Assembly (NCBI RefSeq): GCF_026626705.1
Contig: NZ_JAPNKC010000001.1
Coordinates: 3,844,001-3,908,000 of the forward strand
Length of the DNA stretch: 64,000 nucleotides
Source: Pyxidicoccus sp. MSG2
Lineage (GTDB): Bacteria > Myxococcota > Myxococcia > Myxococcales > Myxococcaceae
Reading direction: 5' to 3'
In this document: positions 46,610 through 54,797 of the stretch, piece by piece
How positions within the stretch are numbered: the stretch's first letter is position 1
Layout of the letters: each line of letters opens with the position of its first letter
Position numbers and translations under genes: made by a program
The notes under the pieces: model-generated
What the model saw: the letters and a program-made list of their open reading frames with translations, nothing else
Told to the model about the DNA's origin: nothing
The model's database searches: none

Positions 46610-48115
46610 GTGACGCCCTTCCTCCGCCTGCTGTCGACGTGTCTGAGTGTCTGTCTCCTGGCCGCCTGCGACGTGCCTCCAGAGGGGGCCGAGTCTCCTC
46701 TGGAGGCGCAGTCCCTCGCCGTGAGCAACGACGGCTTCCACACCCAGGGTACCCAGCTCCACGGCACGCCGATGACGTCCGTGTCCTTCACGGGGGCCAC
46801 CGTGAATTTCGAGGGTGCCGACCGGAGCGCCACGCTGAAGCTCATCCAGGGAGAGCTGGCCGCCACCATGCCGCTCCAGGTCGCCAACACCACGGCGAGC
46901 CTGCAGGCCTGCGACGGCATCTACGCATCAGGCACGTCACGAAACTGTGGCTGGAAGGTGGAAGGACAGGGCACGTGTACGCCGGGCACCACCATCCAGC
47001 TCACCAGCGGCGCTTGTGGAACCGAGGCTGGAAGCTGCCTGGGCAACCCCATGGTGCGCGTCTGCGCGGGCGAGCGGACCTGCGAGTACCGGGGCCATGA
47101 CTACCTCGCCTCGGGAGACAATGCCTCCGCGTGCGTGTCGTCCTGCCCGGACGTCTCGTTCGTCTGCCCCCCGAGCGGCGTCTACACGGCGCTCTCCACT
47201 TCGGCCTCCTCCACCACCCTGCGCTGGACTCTGACGCTAGCGGCGAACAAGGGCCGCTACCCCGCGACGACCAAGGAGCTGCGCGGCACGGAGCTGATTG
47301 GCGCGACGATGCTGACGCAGCCCGGAGCCACCACGGGCTTCCACATGGAAGTGGTCGACGCCATCAACGCCGACAGCGTCGCCAGCCCCGAGGCAGACGG
47401 GCCGTGGGACTCGACGGGTGACACCTTCCTGTATCGGGTGCGCTACGGGCCCAGCTACGGCACGCCAACGACGGAGCTGTGTGCGCCGAGCGCGGGCCCG
47501 GCGGGCTGGGCCTGGGCCGTGCCCATCAAGGGCGTCTTCAACAGCGTGACGGGAAACCGGACCGACAGCACCACCGTCTTCACGCTGGGATGTGAGTCGG
47601 GCGTCATCGCCAAGTGCTACCGCTGGGGCTACAAGCCGTGGCTGGATGGTTCATCTTCGTTGCCGAAGGTGACGCAGGCGCACCATGCCTGCACCCGCAT
47701 GGCGCGCGCGGACTACTGCGGCAACGGCATCTCGCACACACAGAACGGCACGCCCATCCGCCCCTGGGACAGCCTGGTGCCGAACATCATCCCCACGCCT
47801 CCCGCGGATGCCGGGACGTTGGGTGTGACGTTCGAGGCGGGCTGGAAAACGAGCGGCCCCGCGTGCCTCAGTCACTGGCGCTGGAAGCACCTGCCTGCCC
47901 AGAACTGCATCGAGCTCAACCCGCCCATCTACGAAAGCGACGGCGGCATCACGAACGACTGCCGGAACCCGGGCAACCTCTCCGGCCCCTATACCGGCCC
48001 CGCCAGCAAGTGCTCGCAAATCTGCGACAGCGCCGCGGAAGCGCAGCAGGTCTACGGCAGCCAGGTCTTCAACGAGTCCGCCAGCAACACGCTGGACGGC
48101 GGCGTGGGGAACTGA
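46610..48115 (+). CDS. ADYC-domain lipoprotein
   Basis: A 501-residue predicted lipoprotein. The signal peptide ends in lipobox LLAAC. The cysteine-rich body contains the ARADYCGNG motif that names the ADYC domain family of myxobacterial surface proteins, preceded by HHACTRMARADYC, plus about 20 cysteines likely to form disulfides. GTG 46610 is used because the open frame upstream (to 46355) has no signal peptide and no ribosome-binding site; GAGGT lies 6-10 nt before the GTG. It is the only gene behind the second palindrome pair and sigma-54-like promoter. Function unknown. Confidence 0.78.
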   Translation: MTPFLRLLSTCLSVCLLAACDVPPEGAESPLEAQSLAVSNDGFHTQGTQLHGTPMTSVSFTGATVNFEGADRSATLKLIQGELAATMPLQVANTTASLQACDGIYASGTSRNCGWKVEGQGTCTPGTTIQLTSGACGTEAGSCLGNPMVRVCAGERTCEYRGHDYLASGDNASACVSSCPDVSFVCPPSGVYTALSTSASSTTLRWTLTLAANKGRYPATTKELRGTELIGATMLTQPGATTGFHMEVVDAINADSVASPEADGPWDSTGDTFLYRVRYGPSYGTPTTELCAPSAGPAGWAWAVPIKGVFNSVTGNRTDSTTVFTLGCESGVIAKCYRWGYKPWLDGSSSLPKVTQAHHACTRMARADYCGNGISHTQNGTPIRPWDSLVPNIIPTPPADAGTLGVTFEAGWKTSGPACLSHWRWKHLPAQNCIELNPPIYESDGGITNDCRNPGNLSGPYTGPASKCSQICDSAAEAQQVYGSQVFNESASNTLDGGVGN

Positions 48116-48121
48116 AGCGGC

Positions 48122-49015
48122 CTACTCCGCCAGCTTCACCCAGTCCTCCTCGTCGGAGAACACGTGCACCCCCAGGCGCAGGCTCACCTCCGGCCAGGCC
48201 TGCGCCGCCGGGCCACCCAGCCAGAGCGGCACGCCCGGGGGCAGCGCCTCCACGAGGCGCGACAGCGTGTCCTGGAACACCTCCGCGCCCTTGTTGTTCA
48301 CCGCCGACAGGCCCACGAAGTCCGGCCGCAATTCCGCCACCGCGCGCCCCAGGTCCACCGCCGGCATGCGCTGCCCCAGCAGCGTCACCCGCACGCCCGA
48401 GTGCCGCAGCCGCAGCGCCACGCCGAGCAGCCCCAGTTCGTGCTCCTCGTCCGGGAAGCACGCCAGCACCGCGTGCTTGCGCCCGACGTTCGGCGCCGCG
48501 TGCAGCAGGCTCACCACCCGCGCCCGCACCACCTGCGTCACCAGGTGCTCCTGCGCCACCGACAACTGCCCCGCGTGCCAGCGCTCTCCGACTTCCCGCT
48601 GCAACGGGGCCAGCACGTCGTCGAAGGCCCGCAGCGGCGGCAGCGCGGCGAGCACCTCGTCCATCACCGCCGACACGCGCGCCTGGTCATACGCTTCGGC
48701 CGCGGCCAGCGCCGCCTCCAGCCACGCGTCCACGCGCGTCCCCTGGACGTCGCCCGTGACGGCGGGAGCCTCCGCGCCCAGCTCCGCGCGCAATTGCGGC
48801 AGCAGCTTCGCCGCCTCGCTGATGGCGACGCCCTCGTCGGTGAGCTTCTTCAGCCGCCTGAGCAGGGCCACGTCCCGGTCCGTGTAGACGCGGTAGCCGG
48901 CCGGCGTGCGCCGCGGCTGGAGCACCCCGTAGCGCCGCTCCCAGGCGCGGATGAGCTCCACTCGCACTCCGGAGAGCTCGGCGGCGATGTGGATTCGGTA
49001 GGTGCGCTCGGCCAT
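48122..49015 (-). CDS. carH: CarH: B12-dependent light-sensing MerR-type repressor
   Basis: A 297-residue repressor, last gene of the carotenoid operon. The N-terminal MerR helix-turn-helix includes RAWERRYGVLQPRRT. The cobalamin-binding part has the Trp146-x9-Glu156-His157 signature of light-sensing CarH proteins (WHAGQLSVAQEH) and the lower-ligand motif EEHELG with His192. In established work CarH binds adenosylcobalamin in the dark as a DNA-binding tetramer and falls apart in light, relieving repression of the crt genes. It follows carA by 13 bp. Confidence 0.93.
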   Translation of the reverse strand: MAERTYRIHIAAELSGVRVELIRAWERRYGVLQPRRTPAGYRVYTDRDVALLRRLKKLTDEGVAISEAAKLLPQLRAELGAEAPAVTGDVQGTRVDAWLEAALAAAEAYDQARVSAVMDEVLAALPPLRAFDDVLAPLQREVGERWHAGQLSVAQEHLVTQVVRARVVSLLHAAPNVGRKHAVLACFPDEEHELGLLGVALRLRHSGVRVTLLGQRMPAVDLGRAVAELRPDFVGLSAVNNKGAEVFQDTLSRLVEALPPGVPLWLGGPAAQAWPEVSLRLGVHVFSDEEDWVKLAE

Positions 49016-49028
49016 GTCGCGAGTGAAG

Positions 49029-49898
49029 TCAGGTACGACGATTCTGGGCGTTGCGCACCTGGTTCCAGATGGCGACGAGCTCTTCCGAGGACTCCGCGTA
49101 CTGCGCCCCGAGCGTGAAGAGCGTCTTCAGGTGCTCGCGGGCGCCGGCCCCTCCTACCACGACGGGGAAGGGCGCACAGGCCCGCAGTGCGTCCCCCAAC
49201 ACCTCCAGGAACTCGTCCGGCTCGCGCCGGCGCACGAAGGACAGCGCCACGACGTCCGGCCGCACCTGCGCGCAGGCGCCGTGCAGCGCCTCGGCCGGCG
49301 TATCCGCGCCCAGCATCGTCACCCGCCAGCCCTTGCGCTTGAGGTGCAGCGCCAGCGCCAGCAGGCCGCCCTCGTGGTGGTCCCTCGCCGGGCACGCGAG
49401 CAGCGCGCGGGGCCCGTCGTCCACGGGCTCCACCGCGTCCAGCACCTGACGCAGCCGGTGGCGGAGGAAGGCGGACGCCAGGTGCTCGCGCGCGATGTCC
49501 AGGCGCACGCCCATCTCCCGCAAGAGCGGCATGAGGAAGCGGTCGCAGTACGCCTCCACGTCCATGGCGGCCTGCGCCTCGTCCAGCACGCGCGTCACCT
49601 CGTCCCCGTCCAGCACCATGACGGCGGACCAGAAGCGCTCGTTCAACTGCACCGGCGGGGGCAAATCCCGCAGCGGCGTGGCGCGCACCTGCGCAATCGC
49701 CTCGCTCACCGACAGGCCGTCCTGCTGGATGAGCCGCGCGACGCGGCGGATGGCCTCCACCTCGTCGCGCGAATACACGCGGTAGTTGTTGCTCTCGGTG
49801 CGGTGCGGGCGAGGGAAGCCATAGCGCCGCTCCCACGCGCGCAGCGTGGCCTCGCGGATGCCCGTGAGTCGGGCGATGGTGCGGATGCGCAACGTCAT
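49029..49898 (-). CDS. carA: CarA: MerR-type repressor of the carotenoid operon
   Basis: A 289-residue MerR-type protein, the size of Myxococcus CarA (288). The DNA-binding helix-turn-helix has RAWERRYGFPRPHRT. The C-terminal B12-binding fold has DHHEGG (His175). Unlike the neighbour CarH it lacks the Wx9EH light-sensing Trp: the corresponding stretch is shorter and has Leu133. In Myxococcus CarA represses the carB promoter in the dark, and light-induced CarS acts as an antirepressor; no CarS gene is seen here. ATG 49898 overlaps the upstream stop as ATGA. Confidence 0.93.
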   Translation of the reverse strand: MTLRIRTIARLTGIREATLRAWERRYGFPRPHRTESNNYRVYSRDEVEAIRRVARLIQQDGLSVSEAIAQVRATPLRDLPPPVQLNERFWSAVMVLDGDEVTRVLDEAQAAMDVEAYCDRFLMPLLREMGVRLDIAREHLASAFLRHRLRQVLDAVEPVDDGPRALLACPARDHHEGGLLALALHLKRKGWRVTMLGADTPAEALHGACAQVRPDVVALSFVRRREPDEFLEVLGDALRACAPFPVVVGGAGAREHLKTLFTLGAQYAESSEELVAIWNQVRNAQNRRT

Positions 49899-50572
49899 GG
49901 CGCCAGCCCCCGGGCCGCATCCCAGCGCTCCGCCACGCCCCGCGCTCCGGACACCTTCTGCGTGAAGCCCTCCAGCGACGTCGCCGCCGCCACGCGCTTC
50001 ACCACCGACTCCAGCCCCTGCTGGAAGAGCGCCAGCGGCCCCGGCGGATGCGGCGTTCCCACCTCCAGCAGCACGTCCGGGCGCTCGTGCTCGAAGAACG
50101 CGTAGCGCACGGCGATGGGCACGCACTCCACCTTCGACACGCGCGCCAGCAATTCCACGCCCCGCTCCAGTTGCAGGGGCAGCACGCCGAAGGGACGGTG
50201 CTCGCCTTCCGGGAAGACGTACAGCGCGGAGCGCGGCCGGCGCAGCAGCGCCTTGGCGTAGCGCAGGGACTCCACCGACGAAACCGCATCCTTGCGGCGG
50301 ATGCTGAAGGCGCCGATGCGCGCGAGGAAACGGTAGCGCCGCAGGTTCTCCTCCTCCATGAGGCAGTAGGAATCCCACCCCGCCGCGCGGCCGAGCTGGT
50401 GCAGCATGAAGCCGTCCCACCAGTTGCAGTGGTTCAGGTACACGAGCCGGCCTTCATCGCCCGTGGGGAGCGTGCCGCGCACCCACAGGCCGCGGAACGC
50501 CGAGCGGAACTTCCACCCGATGTACGCGTCCAGGGCCCACCCGAAGGGGCCACCTTTGGCATCGCGAATCAA
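49895..50572 (-). CDS. PlsC-like acyltransferase of the carotenoid operon
   Basis: A 225-residue acyltransferase. NHCNWWDG is the HX4D catalytic motif and FPEGEHRPFG the glycerol-phosphate-type substrate motif. No ATG or GTG fits; TTG 50572 overlaps the crtYd stop as TTGA and follows GGAGG, so it is the likely start. Myxobacterial carotenoids are known to occur as fatty-acid esters of glycosides, so this enzyme probably acylates the sugar added by the glycosyltransferase in the same operon. It overlaps carA by 4 nt. Confidence 0.8.
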   Translation of the reverse strand: MIRDAKGGPFGWALDAYIGWKFRSAFRGLWVRGTLPTGDEGRLVYLNHCNWWDGFMLHQLGRAAGWDSYCLMEEENLRRYRFLARIGAFSIRRKDAVSSVESLRYAKALLRRPRSALYVFPEGEHRPFGVLPLQLERGVELLARVSKVECVPIAVRYAFFEHERPDVLLEVGTPHPPGPLALFQQGLESVVKRVAAATSLEGFTQKVSGARGVAERWDAARGLAP

Positions 50573-50919
50573 GACGCCCGCGCCTCCCGCGCCCGGGACA
50601 CCAGCGCGGTGAACAGGGCCAGCCCCAGCGACACGAGGATGCTGGTCAGCAGGAAGAAGAGCACCTCCTCCAGCGGGACGAGCCCCAGGTACACACCCAG
50701 GTGCCGGCCCTCGCCGAAGTTCCAGATGCCCGTGGAGATGGCCAGGTGGTCCGCCACCGAGAGGTACACGCCGATGACGAGCGCCGGAGGCAACACCGCC
50801 CTCAGCACCGCGCCCGAGCGCTCCTTGTAGTGGCGCACCAGCGCGATGGACTGCAGGAGGATGAGCGGCAGCGTCCACGCGAGCAGGTGGATGAGGTAGG
50901 CCCACTGCGTCTCCATCAT
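50569..50919 (-). CDS. crtYd: Lycopene cyclase subunit CrtYd
   Basis: A 116-residue membrane protein with three predicted helices, one half of the heterodimeric lycopene cyclase. The signature PLEEVLFFLLTS is in the last third. It overlaps crtYc by 4 nt, and the pair acts together in Gram-positive bacteria and myxobacteria to form beta-ionone rings. Met at 50919 or 50916 could start; 50919 gives the ATGA overlap seen throughout the operon. Confidence 0.88.
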   Translation of the reverse strand: MMETQWAYLIHLLAWTLPLILLQSIALVRHYKERSGAVLRAVLPPALVIGVYLSVADHLAISTGIWNFGEGRHLGVYLGLVPLEEVLFFLLTSILVSLGLALFTALVSRAREARAS

Positions 50920-51293
50920 GGCGCCGCCTCCCGGGCCGTGAGCTTCCTGCCTTCGGAGCGGGGCTCGGGCTGACGGGCCGCGGGCTTCTGCTCCAGGGCC
51001 CGCGTCAGGCGCGCGCGCGCCCACAGGCCCACGAGCAGCGTCTGCAGGCCGAAGAAGAGGTACTCCTCCAGCGGCAGGTAGCCGAGCTTGATGCCCCAGA
51101 TGCGCTCCGGGTCGAAGCCCCACAGGCCCCACTTCACCGCCAGGTTGTCCCACGGCGACGTCGCCGCGTAGACGACGACGAGCAGCAGTCCCATGGGCGC
51201 CAGGCTCCGCGCGGTGAAGGTGCGGCGGTAGCGCCACACCAGGAAGAGGATGGGCAGCACGACGAACAACCCGAGGAATCGCGCGTAGGTCAT
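50916..51293 (-). CDS. crtYc: Lycopene cyclase subunit CrtYc
   Basis: A 125-residue membrane protein, partner of CrtYd. Three hydrophobic helices (about 5-20, 32-48, 76-97) and the PLEEYLFFGLQT motif are present, followed by a basic Pro/Arg-rich tail. The overlap of 4 nt with both neighbours indicates translational coupling, which suits a heterodimer. Confidence 0.88.
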   Translation of the reverse strand: MTYARFLGLFVVLPILFLVWRYRRTFTARSLAPMGLLLVVVYAATSPWDNLAVKWGLWGFDPERIWGIKLGYLPLEEYLFFGLQTLLVGLWARARLTRALEQKPAARQPEPRSEGRKLTAREAAP

Positions 51294-52423
51294 CCCGGTC
51301 CTCCGCTCAGCTCCGGCGACACGCGGACCATCCGGCCCCCGGGTTGAAGTGCATAGGTGCGGCCCCGCCACGTCACCGTGCCCTGCTGCCACAACGAGCA
51401 CAGGAAGGCCGCCAGCAAGAGCCCTTCCCCAAGTAACCAGTCCGTCAGCGCGTACGCCCGGCCCGTGTCCGCGCCCGGAGTCCCCGTGGGCGCACTGAGC
51501 GAGGCCAGCCGCAGGGCCAGCAGCGTGCGCACCACGACGAGCAGACCCACCGTGCCCGCGAGCACCGGCGAGCCGAGCACCGTGGCCAGCAGCACCAGCG
51601 GCAGCGTGGGCGTGAAGAGCAGCGGCACCGTGGGGTAGAGCGCGGGACGGTGGCTGGCGAGCACCTGCATCCACCGCGTGAAGCGCGCCAGCGGCGTGCC
51701 CCAGGACTCCACCGTGCCCAGCGGCACCACCGCCGGGGCCGTGCTCAGGGCCACGTCGAGCCCTCGTGCATGCAGTCGCTTCGACAACTCCAGGTCCTCG
51801 CCGATGTGGTCCGCCAGTTCCTTCAGCGCGTCCATCGCCACGGGGGACAGGCCCAGGGCCTTGCCGCACACCGCCTTCGCTCCGGCGCTCATCACATCCA
51901 GCGCGCGAAAGCTGTGGTGCGTGTAGCGCAGCAGGCCGGCCATGGCGCGGCTGGCTCCATCCTCCGGCCCCACCGGCGTGGGCGCCGCGGTGCTCAGCGC
52001 CGCGCCCGAGGCCACGGGGGCCGCGAGCCCTTCCACCAGCGCGCCCGTCACCGCCACGTCCGCGTCCACCGCGAGCACCACGCGGCCCTGTGTCTGGAGC
52101 ACCTCCAGCGCGTAGAGCAGGTGGCCGACCTTGCGGTTCGGGGTGAGCGGGTCGCTCGGAAGCCAGCGCACGCCCGGGGCGAGGCGCGGACGGTACGGAG
52201 ACACCACCACCTGCTCCAGCGGCCCCGCGTAGTCGATGGGAGTGGCCAGGTTCTCCAGCTCGCGTGGCGTGGGTGCGTCCACCGGGCGAAGGAGCAGCAC
52301 GGGGACCTGTGTGCTCGCCGCGGACGCCGGACGCCGGGAGCGCAGCAGTCGCGCCAGCGCCACGCCGCTGAAGCCCGTGGCCAGTGCGGCCCACGACAGG
52401 GACATGAGGACCCACGCGTTCAT
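51290..52423 (-). CDS. Membrane glycosyltransferase (ceramide glucosyltransferase-like)
   Basis: A 377-residue GT-A type transferase. The N-terminal membrane helix is followed by the DxD metal motif in AVDADVAV, GEDLELSKRLHARG (the catalytic Asp region) and TRWMQ (R/Q-x-x-R-W type), then two or three C-terminal helices. These are the motifs of the ceramide glucosyltransferase/HpnI group. In this operon the acceptor is probably the carotenoid hydroxyl produced by CrtC. The exact sugar is unknown. Confidence 0.8.
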   Translation of the reverse strand: MNAWVLMSLSWAALATGFSGVALARLLRSRRPASAASTQVPVLLLRPVDAPTPRELENLATPIDYAGPLEQVVVSPYRPRLAPGVRWLPSDPLTPNRKVGHLLYALEVLQTQGRVVLAVDADVAVTGALVEGLAAPVASGAALSTAAPTPVGPEDGASRAMAGLLRYTHHSFRALDVMSAGAKAVCGKALGLSPVAMDALKELADHIGEDLELSKRLHARGLDVALSTAPAVVPLGTVESWGTPLARFTRWMQVLASHRPALYPTVPLLFTPTLPLVLLATVLGSPVLAGTVGLLVVVRTLLALRLASLSAPTGTPGADTGRAYALTDWLLGEGLLLAAFLCSLWQQGTVTWRGRTYALQPGGRMVRVSPELSGGPG

Positions 52424-53343
52424 GCCGCCCGTCCCACGCGCGTGCGGAAGTGCGCCATCCAGCGGATGAAGGGGGAGTGGAAGCGACGGAAGTCCGCCAC
52501 CTCGCCCAGCGAATCGAACCGGCCCTTGCGCGCCTCCAGCCGTGCATAGAAGGGCGACGACTCCAGCAGCCGGGCCTCGCCCACCACCTCATTGCCCGCG
52601 TGCAGCCGCGACGGCACCCGCAGCCCCCACCCCGTCATGCTGGTGGGCCGTGCCTCCTGTGCCGGCCCCCGCTCGCACCGCACCCCGCCCTCCCCCGCCA
52701 CCATGCTCAGCGGCGGCACCCCGTCCGGCAGGTGGTAGTCCACCACCGTCGTGTCCTCGCGGTGCGTGCGTGCCCAGTGCCAGCCGGACAACCTCGCGCC
52801 CAGCAACTCATCACCGTGGTTGGTGTCGTGGTAACCCAACCCATCCGCCTCCACGCCCAGCGACGACACCTCCAGTCGAGCCCGCGCACGCGGCGCCAGC
52901 GCCTGCCAGTAGTGCGGCAACTCCGGCATCAACCGCACCACCTCGCCCACCGGCGTCATCGGCTCCAGCGTGAGGCTCGCGCGCACCGGCCGACCCCACG
53001 GCGCCGTCCAGTCCTCCACGTCCATGCGCACCGTGCCCGCGCCCGAATACGTCAGCGTGGACCGACCAATCCGCAACTGCCCCGGCGACACCAGCTCGGC
53101 CCTCGGGTACTCGCTCAGCACCCAGAGCCGGCGCACGCCCTCGTGGTACAGCGCGAAGTTCACCGCGCTGTGCTCCTGCGGCCGTCCGCCGCGCCGCGCC
53201 GCCACCGAGTAGCGCGGGGAGAAGAGCGAGCCCAGCATGAAGATGCATACCGCGCTGAACGGCCCCGCGGTGACGTCCGCGTAGAACCAGCGATATGCGC
53301 CCGCCGCGTCGGGCAGCGCGGGAAGCTCTCCCAGCGGCCTCAT
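52420..53343 (-). CDS. crtC: Carotenoid 1,2-hydratase
   Basis: A 307-residue enzyme that adds water to the psi-end of acyclic carotenoids, giving the 1-hydroxyl group. The family signature GYHDTNHG is present in the middle, with WHWARTHR just after. It is soluble by sequence. It starts at ATG 53343, overlapping the preceding stop as ATGA, and its own stop overlaps the glycosyltransferase start the same way. Confidence 0.9.
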   Translation of the reverse strand: MRPLGELPALPDAAGAYRWFYADVTAGPFSAVCIFMLGSLFSPRYSVAARRGGRPQEHSAVNFALYHEGVRRLWVLSEYPRAELVSPGQLRIGRSTLTYSGAGTVRMDVEDWTAPWGRPVRASLTLEPMTPVGEVVRLMPELPHYWQALAPRARARLEVSSLGVEADGLGYHDTNHGDELLGARLSGWHWARTHREDTTVVDYHLPDGVPPLSMVAGEGGVRCERGPAQEARPTSMTGWGLRVPSRLHAGNEVVGEARLLESSPFYARLEARKGRFDSLGEVADFRRFHSPFIRWMAHFRTRVGRAA

Positions 53344-54797
53344 GCGCTCCTCCGCAGGTGCTGCGAGGCCAGCTCCGCCGCGAAGCGTCCGGACAGCATC
53401 ACCAGCGGCACCCCGCCGCCCGGGTGCGTGCCTCCGCCCGCGAAGAACAGGCCCGGCGTGCAGCCGCGAATCCGCGGCCGGCGGAACGGACCGAACTTCC
53501 CGTGCGGCAGGAAGCCGTAGATGGAGCCACCCGGAGCCCCCTGCGCAGCCAGGTCCACCGGCGTGCGCTGGCCGATGACGCGCGTGCGCCCTCGCAGCTC
53601 CGGGAAGTGCTGGTAGAGCTTCTCGAACATCTGCGCCTTCGCCCGCTCGGCGCCCAGCTCCCAGGCCCGCTCGGCGCGCTCCGCCTCCATCTGTCCCACG
53701 GGCAGTGCCGGCGCGTTCACCATGACGAACAATCCCGTGCGCCCCTGCGGCGCCATGGTGGCGTCCGTCGCGGACGGGTTGCAGAAGTACACCGTCGGGT
53801 CCGTCGCGAGCTGCCCGCTGAACAGCTCCTCGAACTCGCGTCGGTAGTCCCCGCCAAAGAGCACCGTGTGGTGCGGCAACCGGGGGCGCCCGTCCACCTC
53901 CATCAGCAGCACGAAGCCCGACAGCGCGAGCGGCTCGTCGGCCCGGTGCAGCGACTCCAGCGGGTCCGCGTTCACCACCACGCTGTCATAAGGCTCCGCG
54001 TCGCCCTGGGGCCCCACGCGGTAGCCACCTGCACTGCGCTCGAAGCGTGCGCGCGTGTTGAGGTGCACCGTCACGCCCAGCCGACGCACCGCCACGCCCA
54101 GCGCCTCCACCAGCGCGCCCACGCCGCCGCGCGCGTGGTGCACGCCGTAGGCGTGCTCGATGTGCGGAATCAGCGCGAAGGCCGCGCTCGCCTGGTACGG
54201 CGACGCCCCCGCGTAGGTGGCGAAGCGCCCCGCGTACTGCTGCATGTGCTCCGTCTTGAAGTGCCGCACCGCCAGGTCATGCAGGGTGCTGAGCTTCATC
54301 CCCGCCATGATGGCGCCCACGCCGCGCTTCGCCACGCGCGCCATGAAGCCGGCCATGCCCTCGAAGGGAGCCTCCAGGTACGGCTCCCCCGCCGCGCGCC
54401 AGATGGCCGCGGACTCCTCGTAGAAGCCGTGCACGCCGCGCCGCTCACTCGGCCTCAAGCCAGAGGCGCTCTCGGCCATGCGCTCCAGGTCCTTGTACGC
54501 GGTGAAGCCGCACCCATCCGAGAACCGGTAGGTGCACTGCGGCTCCAGCTCCGTGAGCGGGGGCATCAAGTCCAACGCGTCCAGCTTCTCGAAGGTGCCC
54601 CGCACCAGCTCCGGCAGCGTCAGCAGCGTGGGCCCGGTGTCCAGGGTGAGGCCGTCCACGGTGACGGCCTGGGCCTTGCCGCCCAGCGAGGCGCTCCCCT
54701 CGAAGAGCGTCACGGCGTGGCCTTCCTTCGCCAGCAGTCCGGCCGCCGTGAGGCCACCGATGCCACCGCCCACCACCGCGACGCGGGTGCGCTTCAT
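53340..54797 (-). CDS. crtD: CrtD/CrtI-type carotenoid desaturase
   Basis: A 485-residue FAD enzyme of the phytoene desaturase family. The FAD motif VAVVGGGIGGLTAAGLLA and LGGKAQ begin the protein, and GLFFAGGGTHPGGGVPLVMLSG is the usual C-terminal FAD segment (quoted here as GLFFAGGG and HPGGGVPL). It is the second desaturase of the operon. Its place beside crtC, as in the Myxococcus locus, suggests a 3,4-desaturase of hydroxylated carotenoids (CrtD), but a CrtI-like role cannot be excluded. The frame extends upstream to 55220 inside the HMG-CoA reductase gene; ATG 54797 gives the ATGA overlap. Confidence 0.83.
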   Translation of the reverse strand: MKRTRVAVVGGGIGGLTAAGLLAKEGHAVTLFEGSASLGGKAQAVTVDGLTLDTGPTLLTLPELVRGTFEKLDALDLMPPLTELEPQCTYRFSDGCGFTAYKDLERMAESASGLRPSERRGVHGFYEESAAIWRAAGEPYLEAPFEGMAGFMARVAKRGVGAIMAGMKLSTLHDLAVRHFKTEHMQQYAGRFATYAGASPYQASAAFALIPHIEHAYGVHHARGGVGALVEALGVAVRRLGVTVHLNTRARFERSAGGYRVGPQGDAEPYDSVVVNADPLESLHRADEPLALSGFVLLMEVDGRPRLPHHTVLFGGDYRREFEELFSGQLATDPTVYFCNPSATDATMAPQGRTGLFVMVNAPALPVGQMEAERAERAWELGAERAKAQMFEKLYQHFPELRGRTRVIGQRTPVDLAAQGAPGGSIYGFLPHGKFGPFRRPRIRGCTPGLFFAGGGTHPGGGVPLVMLSGRFAAELASQHLRRSA

